Positions 1 through 5,451 of a DNA stretch of 5,451 nt are shown here, one piece after another. The number at the start of each line of letters is the position of its first letter. Positions within the stretch are counted from its first letter, which is position 1. The stretch spans positions 1 through 5,451 of the forward strand of contig JAJFLT010000122.1 of assembly GCA_021772555.1 (NCBI GenBank), in the 5' to 3' direction. Source of the DNA: Opitutales bacterium. GTDB taxonomy: Bacteria > Verrucomicrobiota > Verrucomicrobiia > Opitutales > UBA2987. The notes beneath the pieces were generated by a model, which was not told the origin of the DNA, searched no databases, and was given only the letters and a program-made list of their open reading frames with translations. A program made the translations under genes and the position numbers.

Positions 1-1
1 T

Positions 2-745
2 ATTGTGTCGGATGCAGGCCTGGAAGGGATAGAGTGGGGCGGCGATGTCCACGTGCCCCACGGCGATGTAAAAAAAGCCGAGGAGGTTAATCGGAAGACC
101 CTTGAATCGGGCCTTATAACTTCAGCCTACGGTTCCTATTATCATTTCCAAAATCACAACCCCGATTCCGCCACGAAGGGGCCGGAGATGGAGGCTGTCC
201 TCGACACAGCCGAGGCATTGGGCGCTCCATCGATTCGGATATGGGCTGGCGAAACCGGCTCAGCGGAGGCCAGTGATTCCTGGTGGGGAACTGTCGTGGA
301 GAAGACACGAGAATTTGCCGAATACGCCTCCCAACGTCATATACGAATTGATTTCGAATTTCACTCGAATACATTGACCGATACCAATGAATCGACAAAG
401 AAGCTCTTGGCAGACATCAGCCATCCTGGGGTCCGAACCCTTTGGCAACCGTCTCTCGGTGTCTCGAAAAAATACCAATTGGAGGGTTTAAAGATGCTCC
501 TCAATAGCATTTCCAACATACATTGTTTTCATTGGGGGCCAAGTGGTTGGCTCGACAAACATCTGTTGGCGGAGGGACATACCGATTGGTCCGATTACCT
601 TGATATAATCGGGCAAACCAACGAGAAGCGCTGGATCAGCCTAGAGTTTGTGAAGGACAATCTGGTTGAGAATTTTGTGCGGGATGCGATAACCCTGAAA
701 CGTTGGCTGGCCGAAAGAGATCAGGGTTCCAGTGTTTCCCTTTAA
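2..745 (+). CDS. Sugar phosphate isomerase/epimerase, xylose isomerase-like TIM barrel (5' partial)
   Basis: This is a member of the AP endonuclease 2 / xylose isomerase-like TIM-barrel superfamily, whose members isomerise or epimerise sugars and usually bind a divalent metal. The reading frame is already open at the left edge (Ile-Val-Ser-Asp) and the first visible residues, GLEGIEWGGDVHVPHGD, are the first beta strand of the barrel. The GTG at position 5 is therefore probably not the real start, and a few tens of N-terminal residues lie outside the window. Other family hallmarks follow in order: a YGSYYHF strand, an APSIRIWAG strand, the EFHSNTLTDT segment with candidate metal ligands, a TLWQPSLG strand, a CFHWGP strand, and WISLEFVKDN near the end with a likely acidic ligand. 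The C-terminus is complete (TAA at 743-745). I see no signal peptide in the visible part, and the family is normally cytoplasmic. It converges on the lyase gene. A catabolic role for a monosaccharide released by this locus is inference; the exact substrate is not readable. Confidence 0.88.
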   Translation: MVSDAGLEGIEWGGDVHVPHGDVKKAEEVNRKTLESGLITSAYGSYYHFQNHNPDSATKGPEMEAVLDTAEALGAPSIRIWAGETGSAEASDSWWGTVVEKTREFAEYASQRHIRIDFEFHSNTLTDTNESTKKLLADISHPGVRTLWQPSLGVSKKYQLEGLKMLLNSISNIHCFHWGPSGWLDKHLLAEGHTDWSDYLDIIGQTNEKRWISLEFVKDNLVENFVRDAITLKRWLAERDQGSSVSL

Positions 746-750
746 GAAGG

Positions 751-764
751 CGACTGAAAAGTCG
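751..764. other. Small perfect hairpin between convergent genes (GAAA loop)
   Basis: CGACT pairs perfectly with AGTCG around a GAAA loop on the + strand (TTTC on the - strand), 6 bases after the isomerase stop codon. A second weaker stem, TGAC-GAT-GTCA, follows at 768-778. Neither strand shows a run of T after the stem, so this is not a convincing intrinsic terminator. It lies in the 54-bp gap where two convergent transcripts must end, so it could help stop or stabilise either 3' end. A five-base stem can also occur by chance. Confidence 0.3.
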
Positions 765-799
765 AAATGACGATGTCAGAGAGGATTTGTGGCATAGAT

Positions 800-3475
800 T
801 TATGGATTCTCCAGAAACAAAAATCCATTTCCTCGATTTGTAATATCCTTAAATTTAATAAAATTTGCGTCAAAAGCGCCCGCTTCGACCAATTCATTAT
901 TTTTCATCGTGGCGAAAGTGAAGCTGCCATCGGTCTCGACTCCCCAGAGATCACTTTTATGGTAAGCGGTTGTAGGGACGATTCGTGTTACACTGTCGCC
1001 TTGAATTATTTTAATCAAACGGCCGTTTTTTCCGGTCACGCGTATCTTGGGAAGTTCATGGAGCGTAGCTGCGGAAGGATGAAGGCTTATAACGGTTAAC
1101 TGGACATGCTGTTTGGAAGGTGATGAAGTAAAAACGGTCTGAAAAACAGGCACAATTTTCGTGGAGTTTCCTGTTTCTGATGATCGTTTTCTATTGCGAT
1201 GAACAGAATCCTTCCTCGTTTCCATGAGCGTGGTTTGCGGGTTCAGAAGTGAGATGAGAACGTTTCCGGAGTCCGTTGATAATTTTGCCGTATGGGTTCC
1301 GGTTTTTTCAAAAGGCATCAGGCTGTTCCAGCTTTGGACGCCGGTTTCCTCCCCCTCCAATTGGAGGGTGTCTTCGATGAGGATCACATGGGGTCGGATG
1401 AAAAGGACCCGGCGCCGGGCAAGTTCGACACCTTCTTTCCATGCGGTCGCATTGTCCGCTTCCATGACTGTGGTGTGGGGCAGGTCTTGAGCCGCGCGCA
1501 GGACCGAACCGCGCCCGAGAGTCCCTCTCGCATCCTGATTCCTCCCACCGGGAGAAAAGGTGTTGTAAGCGGCCGTCCGGCTGGTTTGAAAATACCGTCC
1601 GTCTCCGTATGAGACATGTTTGCGAGTGAACAATAAAGCCTGGCCCCAAGCGTCGAGTGTGAGACTGTTTTTGTGCATCCAGGAATGTCCGTGTCCGCTC
1701 CACAAACCGCTTTCAAAACTTATTTTAATCGCATCATTGGCAGAATCGTCACGGGCAAATATCCATCCGCCATCAGGATATAGGCTGAACCTGGGAAATC
1801 CGCCGACGTCGGCGTTTTCTTGCCGGAGCGTGTCCCGGTACCAAAGCCAGTCCACGCCAAATCCCCACATTTCGGGAAGGTTTGAGTATTGCTTTGGTGG
1901 TTGGAGTAGAGAGATCGGGTTAGCATAACGCTTAAAATCGATACCCTGTAGCGGACCGGAGCCAAAGAGGGCGACAACTTCAGGCAAATCTTCCTGCATT
2001 TCCACGGCAAACCTCAAGCCCGCGAGGATGTCCGTATCGACCAGATCTTTTATGGGTTTCCCCAATTCCTTGCTGGCCACATGATAAGTAAGCAGGGTTG
2101 AGGTAAGCGTACCCAAACCGTAGCCGAGACCTTCGGGGTAGGTTCCGTCTTCGCGAATTAGTGGTTCCAGGAGACCGTTCATGGAATCGATTTCAAATTG
2201 AATTTCTTGGGCCGACATAGGCGCTCCCAATCTCGCCTTGGCTAAAGCAAGTTGGCCCAAGAGCAGGCCTTTATGAAAACGCACGCCCTGGTTGGCATAG
2301 GCGTCACGATGCTCTTTGAGACGGGGCAGGCCTTTCTCTCTGATGGCCTGGCCAATGAGTGCTCGGCCTTCCGCCGTCAGCCGGTGCCAGCAGAAATCCA
2401 GTAGCAGGGCGGCCTGAATGGTGCCGATGTTTTCAGCAAAAGCGGAATGCCTCCAGGTCGAACCCGGCATATGGCTGACCAACCCTTCTGCCCATTGCTC
2501 AGTCAGGGCTAGACGAATGGCCCCCTCTGCTGCAAACCTCATCATGGTTTCATTTTTGGAAACAAGCCCGGCCAGGGCCGCTTGCAATGCCAGGTTGAAT
2601 TCACCGGTCCTTACATCATCGACCCTCCCGTATCGATCCGGTGCGTAAAGGGTGTACCTTCGCACCGGGAAATCTGTAGCAGCACTCAGGAGTTCTGTGA
2701 TCGCATCGAGGTCTTTCTGCCAGATGTTCGTAAACTCAGGTTGGGCTGTGATGACGCGTAAATATTCGATGTCTTTGGCATTGTGCAACAGGGCCAGGCC
2801 GGGCTCGAAGGGTTTGCCGGAATCGCTGGAGATATATCGATTATAATCAGGAATCGGTCCGACCCAGGCGAGGCCCTTTTTGCCCAACATAATCCACCTC
2901 AGTTTGACGATTTTCTGTCCCGGTGTTGATGCTGCAAAACGAATGACGATTTTTTCGAGATGTTTTCCCTCAAGACCTCCTTCGATCTCAAGATGCGAAA
3001 TCGCCCCGTACCGGCCCGAAAATATATTTTGTTCTTTCCCATCCACAATGACTGAGGCGGAGGCCATCACATCCGTGGGAATTTGCGCTCTCAGGATCAA
3101 GGATTCAAAACCATCGACATGGAGATCGAAATCTCTCTCTATAACGGCTTCACCCGAGGCAGAAGTAGCATTCCAGTCCAACTGAAGCCGATCCCAATAG
3201 GGAGTCAATATGGGTTTGGAAACGTTGTTTTTATCCCGGACCGACCAGCGGGAAGCTGATGCAAGAGCGGGGTTCCAAAACGCTTCGATGATGGCTTCGG
3301 TATTTGAAACCATGACAGGCGATTCAGGCCATTGAATCAAGTCTGCATCATTGTCGGAACCATCTGCACGATAAAGAAAGACGCTAACCAAAACATACAA
3401 AATAGTACATGTCGGATTTCCGGTGTTGTTGATAATCTGCCTAATTTTCAATGCCTCGGATGGTTTTTCTAACAA
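800..3475 (-). CDS. Heparinase II/III-like polysaccharide lyase, large multidomain protein
   Basis: This is a predicted polysaccharide lyase of the heparinase II/III / alginate lyase fold, which cleaves uronate-containing chains by beta-elimination. The 891-residue product reads as three parts. Residues 100-200 form a strand-rich domain resembling a carbohydrate-binding-like beta sandwich. Residues 225-550 form a helical toroid, with NQGVRFHKGLLLGQLALA near 395-412 and DGTYPEGLGYG near 443-453. From about 555 comes the C-terminal beta-sandwich, with the YPDGGWIFARD strand, GHGHSWMHKNSLTLDAWG (594-611) and RTAAYNTF (633-640). Several normally conserved metal-site positions look altered. A hydrophobic stretch at 23-35 (CTILYVLVSVFLY) could be a signal peptide or anchor, which would fit export. 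The start is uncertain: no ATG lies in frame before codon 55. TTG at 3475 is the leftmost candidate; TTG at 3451 would give MKIRQIINN ahead of the hydrophobic stretch and is a credible alternative. There is no clear ribosome binding site for 3475. The gene begins 10 bp after the regulator stop, so cotranscription is likely. PL family and substrate are not assigned. Confidence 0.85.
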   Translation of the reverse strand: MLEKPSEALKIRQIINNTGNPTCTILYVLVSVFLYRADGSDNDADLIQWPESPVMVSNTEAIIEAFWNPALASASRWSVRDKNNVSKPILTPYWDRLQLDWNATSASGEAVIERDFDLHVDGFESLILRAQIPTDVMASASVIVDGKEQNIFSGRYGAISHLEIEGGLEGKHLEKIVIRFAASTPGQKIVKLRWIMLGKKGLAWVGPIPDYNRYISSDSGKPFEPGLALLHNAKDIEYLRVITAQPEFTNIWQKDLDAITELLSAATDFPVRRYTLYAPDRYGRVDDVRTGEFNLALQAALAGLVSKNETMMRFAAEGAIRLALTEQWAEGLVSHMPGSTWRHSAFAENIGTIQAALLLDFCWHRLTAEGRALIGQAIREKGLPRLKEHRDAYANQGVRFHKGLLLGQLALAKARLGAPMSAQEIQFEIDSMNGLLEPLIREDGTYPEGLGYGLGTLTSTLLTYHVASKELGKPIKDLVDTDILAGLRFAVEMQEDLPEVVALFGSGPLQGIDFKRYANPISLLQPPKQYSNLPEMWGFGVDWLWYRDTLRQENADVGGFPRFSLYPDGGWIFARDDSANDAIKISFESGLWSGHGHSWMHKNSLTLDAWGQALLFTRKHVSYGDGRYFQTSRTAAYNTFSPGGRNQDARGTLGRGSVLRAAQDLPHTTVMEADNATAWKEGVELARRRVLFIRPHVILIEDTLQLEGEETGVQSWNSLMPFEKTGTHTAKLSTDSGNVLISLLNPQTTLMETRKDSVHRNRKRSSETGNSTKIVPVFQTVFTSSPSKQHVQLTVISLHPSAATLHELPKIRVTGKNGRLIKIIQGDSVTRIVPTTAYHKSDLWGVETDGSFTFATMKNNELVEAGAFDANFIKFKDITNRGNGFLFLENP

Positions 3476-3485
3476 ACAATATTCG

Positions 3486-4625
3486 TCAGTGTCTGGATTG
3501 TTTAAGTGTATTCCCGGCCTTTAATTCGGGAATGAGTGGGGTCGGTGTGAAATCGGTCGTGTTGTCGATCATGGACAATAGTTTTCGCATAATTTCCTCG
3601 CCCATTTTCTTTAGAGGAGGGGTGACGGTTGCCAGTTCCAGTTTATGTGGAATCGATGGGATGGACACTCCATCGAGCACATTGTAAATAAGGGACTTGT
3701 TCTGGATGATGCCCGACCTTGGCGAACAAAGCAGTTTTGCCACGTAATGGATGGAGTAGGAATGCAGAACAACCAACGCCGTTATATCACGATTTTCCTC
3801 AAGGAACCCGGCGAGCAAATTTGCGCCTGCCTGCGCGTTTTCAACATTTCCCAGATCGAGTAGGCTTTTGTCATTGATATTAACACCCAGCGGGAGGCCG
3901 GCTTGACGGAGGGCCGAGATTCGCTGACAGTAGTAATCGTCCTCAGGGTTTCCACAGAGTACGCCAATATTGCTGTGGCCATGCGTTTTGAGGGCAGACA
4001 TGACCAAAAAGCCGAATGCGATATCATCGTCCTTAACAACCGGAACATCCACGCCAGGTATTTTGCGCATCGTCGTAATAATGGGAATATTCAGCTCCTT
4101 CAGCCTGACCAAGATATTTCTGTCGCCAGTCTTGGCATGAAACCAGACCAGTCCATCGGGCATGTCGGCCAACACTTTATCCAGGAGGCTTTTTTCAGCC
4201 CGATTGTCATCCGCATCAGACAGTTGACAAAACGAAATTTTGAGGTTTTTTCCAGTTCCTGAAACCAACATGCCCTCAAAGATTTTTCCTGTGTACCAGG
4301 ATTCATTCGGGTCCGTAAACGGGGGTAATATAGCGAGGATATTTTTCTGTTGAGTGTTGTTTTTGGGCCATTGTGCTTTTTTCACATAGTAGCCACTTCC
4401 ATGCCTTGCTTCCAGAAGACCTTCTTTTTCGAGCAACTGAAGGGCTTTCCTCACCGTGGTGGGGCTTTTATTCGTTTTTCTGGTTAGTTGGCGAATGGTG
4501 GGGAATCTTTGCCCGTGGCTGAACCTGCGTCCGGCAATCAGCTTTCTCAGTTGTTTCGCTATATCAATATAGAAGGGATCCGGATTCATTTCCAGAGCCA
4601 ATGTATTTAAAGACATTTTTTTCAC
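3486..4625 (-). CDS. GntR-type HTH / LacI-type sugar-binding transcriptional regulator (AraR-like architecture)
   Basis: This is a one-component transcription factor that probably senses a sugar and binds DNA as a dimer. Residues about 17-82 form a GntR-type winged helix: FYIDIAKQLRKLIAG, then FPTIRQLTRKTNKSPTTVRKALQLLEKEG, and the wing LEARHGSGYYV. Residues about 94-370 match the periplasmic-binding-protein fold of LacI/GalR effector domains, including HGHSNIGVLCGNPEDDYYCQ (215-233) and the late segment LATVTPPLKKMGEEIMRKLL (331-350), ending with the usual terminal PLIPEL. A GntR HTH fused to a LacI-type domain is known from the arabinose regulator AraR. The start is GTG at 4625 or ATG at 4616 (three codons later); an in-frame TAG at 4641-4643 excludes anything longer, and neither start has a good Shine-Dalgarno sequence. 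The gene is divergent from the sulfatase and sits 10 bp upstream of the lyase, so control of both, plus itself, is the likely role. The effector is unknown; a released oligosaccharide or monosaccharide is inference. Confidence 0.93.
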   Translation of the reverse strand: MKKMSLNTLALEMNPDPFYIDIAKQLRKLIAGRRFSHGQRFPTIRQLTRKTNKSPTTVRKALQLLEKEGLLEARHGSGYYVKKAQWPKNNTQQKNILAILPPFTDPNESWYTGKIFEGMLVSGTGKNLKISFCQLSDADDNRAEKSLLDKVLADMPDGLVWFHAKTGDRNILVRLKELNIPIITTMRKIPGVDVPVVKDDDIAFGFLVMSALKTHGHSNIGVLCGNPEDDYYCQRISALRQAGLPLGVNINDKSLLDLGNVENAQAGANLLAGFLEENRDITALVVLHSYSIHYVAKLLCSPRSGIIQNKSLIYNVLDGVSIPSIPHKLELATVTPPLKKMGEEIMRKLLSMIDNTTDFTPTPLIPELKAGNTLKQSRH

Positions 4626-4654
4626 GGTTGGAGAGGAGTTCTATAAATTAATCA

Positions 4655-4684
4655 TTGACCTTAAAAATATGAAAACAATATAAA
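4655..4684 (+). promoter_or_regulatory. Candidate sigma70-like promoter for the sulfatase
   Basis: TTGACC (4655-4660) and TATAAA (4679-4684), separated by 18 bp, resemble -35 and -10 elements facing the sulfatase. Transcription would start near 4690 and leave a leader of roughly 80 nt. The -10 element lies inside the phased AACAATATAA repeats, so a protein bound there would compete with RNA polymerase, which suits repression. The region is very AT-rich, so -10-like hexamers occur by chance; TATAAA recurs at 4699-4704 without a good -35. A promoter for the divergent regulator must also lie here, but I cannot single one out. Confidence 0.45.
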
Positions 4685-4713
4685 ACAGTAAAGAACAATA
4701 TAAAACAATTATA
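4664..4713. repeat. Helically phased 10-bp direct repeats in the divergent promoter region (candidate operator)
   Basis: Units begin at 4674, 4684, 4694 and 4704, exactly 10 bp apart. Units 1 and 3 are identical (AACAATATAA), unit 2 reads AACAGTAAAG, and unit 4 reads AACAATTATA. A degenerate unit at 4664 (AAAAATATGA) differs from unit 1 at two positions. At the larger scale, the 14-bp word AACAATATAAAACA occurs exactly at 4674-4687 and 4694-4707, 20 bp apart. The spacing places every unit on about the same face of the helix. The array overlaps the candidate sulfatase -10 and lies between the divergent regulator and sulfatase genes. That location suggests an operator for the GntR/LacI-type regulator, although such proteins usually bind dyad-symmetric sites. 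Phased A-rich DNA that bends intrinsically is another reading. Confidence 0.6.
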
Positions 4714-4772
4714 TTCACCATGCTTGAATTTAACAACGGTTTACCTACCAATATTTTCAAGACAGCATCCAA

Positions 4773-5451
4773 ATGACTTCCCGTCCCAATATTCTTGTAA
4801 TCATGTCGGATGATCATGCTCAATGGGCACTGGGGTGTTACGGTAATCGGGAATTGCACACGCCTACACTAGATAAATTGGCGGCGGAGGGAGCCCGTCT
4901 GACATCCGCATACACGCCTTGCCCGGTATGTTCGCCCGCCCGGGCGTCTTTCTTCACGGGACGCCTCCCCAGTCAACATGGCATTCATGACTGGCTTGTG
5001 GAGGAGGATGAATTTGATTGGATGCGAGATGAAATCACCCTGGCCCAAGTCCTGCAAGAGAGCGGATACCGCACCGGTCTGGTTGGTAAATGGCATTGCG
5101 GCAGGAGTCATGTCAGGCAACCGGGGTTTGATTACTGGTTCGGTTTTGAACGGGGACAGTATCCCCACAAGGGTGAACAGCATTTTGTCGAACAGGGACA
5201 AGCCGTTCGCGAACACGGGCAGCAATCGCCATTCCTAACGCATAAGGGGATAGAGTTCCTGGGCAATACGGATGATGATCGGCCATTCTTTCTTTTCGCC
5301 GGCTATGTCAATACCCACAGCCCATTTGCAGACCAACCGGAGCGCCTTGTATCGAAGTATCGCGGTTCCCAATTCCCGGACATTCCACGGGAAGCATGGA
5401 AATCTAAAGAAGGAGGGTGGGTCAGGTTTGGTAATCCGACGGATGAAACCG
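4773..5451 (+). CDS. Family S1 (formylglycine-dependent) sulfatase, 3' truncated by window edge
   Basis: This is an arylsulfatase-type enzyme of the alkaline phosphatase superfamily that hydrolyses sulfate esters, in this setting probably on a polysaccharide or its fragments. The frame is open from ATG 4773 to the last base (226 codons visible of a usual 450-550), so about half the protein is missing. Visible motifs are the N-terminal strand PNILVIMSDDH with the metal-binding Asp13-Asp14, and the maturation motif CSPARASFFTGR. In that motif Cys53 is the residue converted to formylglycine and Arg57 completes C-x-P-x-R. GKWH follows at 105-108 (Lys106, His108 in the active site), then GFDYWFGF, and NTHSPF with His182. 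The start is firm: an in-frame TAA at 4731 precedes it and no other start codon lies between. The protein begins directly with the catalytic fold and has no signal peptide, so it is predicted to be cytoplasmic unless exported another way. A Shine-Dalgarno sequence is not evident. A maturing enzyme (FGE or anSME type) must be encoded elsewhere. The exact S1 subfamily and the sulfated sugar cannot be read. Confidence 0.95.
   Translation, partial: MTSRPNILVIMSDDHAQWALGCYGNRELHTPTLDKLAAEGARLTSAYTPCPVCSPARASFFTGRLPSQHGIHDWLVEEDEFDWMRDEITLAQVLQESGYRTGLVGKWHCGRSHVRQPGFDYWFGFERGQYPHKGEQHFVEQGQAVREHGQQSPFLTHKGIEFLGNTDDDRPFFLFAGYVNTHSPFADQPERLVSKYRGSQFPDIPREAWKSKEGGWVRFGNPTDET

Noticed and set aside
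767..1099. 110-codon + strand frame antisense to the 3' end of the lyase gene
   Set aside because: It lies almost wholly inside the well-supported lyase gene on the other strand and its translation shows no domain or family motif.
1308..1716. Two - strand frames of 131 and 110 codons in other phases inside the lyase gene
   Set aside because: They are rich in Arg, Pro and Ser with no recognisable motif, as expected for out-of-phase reading of a real gene; the lyase frame is continuous through the region.
3903..4262. 119-codon + strand frame antisense to the regulator
   Set aside because: It is fully contained in the regulator effector domain on the other strand, and nothing in its translation suggests a protein family.
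4713..4729. Inverted repeat ATTCA-N7-TGAAT as a palindromic operator
   Set aside because: The arms are only five bases in an AT-rich region and do not extend; it is weaker than the phased direct repeats next to it.
4723..4761. CTTGAA / TTCAAG inverted pair upstream of the sulfatase start
   Set aside because: Six-base arms 27 bases apart with no extension are within what chance gives; no riboswitch or attenuator structure is apparent in the leader.
4869..5238. Frames on both strands inside the sulfatase region (118 codons -, 86 codons +)
   Set aside because: The sulfatase frame carries the full set of S1 motifs through this stretch, so these are shadow frames.
1..5451. tRNA, rRNA, CRISPR array, insertion sequence or phage attachment site
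   Set aside because: I saw no cloverleaf-like sequence, regularly spaced long repeats, transposase frame or terminal inverted repeats; the window is almost fully used by the four genes.

Overview
The window looks like part of a carbohydrate-utilisation locus from a polysaccharide-degrading bacterium. It holds four protein-coding genes, two of them cut by the window edges. From the edge inward these are the 3' part of a xylose-isomerase-like sugar isomerase/epimerase (+), a large heparinase II/III-like polysaccharide lyase (-), a chimeric GntR/LacI-type regulator (-), and the 5' part of a family S1 sulfatase (+). This gene mix, the GntR-HTH plus periplasmic-binding-protein-fold regulator, and the moderate GC content fit the PVC group (marine or host-associated Verrucomicrobiota, Lentisphaerota or Kiritimatiellota). 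That taxon is inferred from gene style alone; no marker gene is present.

Layout: positions 2-745 (+) encode the isomerase C-terminal part. It converges on the lyase gene across about 54 bp that contain a small perfect hairpin. The lyase (800-3475, -) lies 10 bp downstream of the regulator (3486-4625, -), so the two are probably cotranscribed with the regulator first. A 147-bp AT-rich divergent intergenic region (4626-4772) separates the regulator from the sulfatase (4773 to the right edge, +). The sulfatase frame stays open to the end of the window.

The divergent region carries the most interesting non-coding signal. Four (perhaps five) AACAATATAA-like units repeat every 10 bp, and they overlap a sigma70-like promoter pointing at the sulfatase. 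The simplest reading is that the regulator binds this phased array and controls both its own lyase operon and the sulfatase in response to a sugar.

Together the genes suggest uptake and breakdown of a sulfated, uronate-containing polysaccharide (for example of algal or glycosaminoglycan type). The sulfatase would remove sulfate esters, the lyase would cleave the chain, and the isomerase would handle a released monosaccharide. The substrate cannot be named from this sequence. The lyase is the most unusual protein: its fold is recognisable, but several normally conserved metal-site positions appear substituted.
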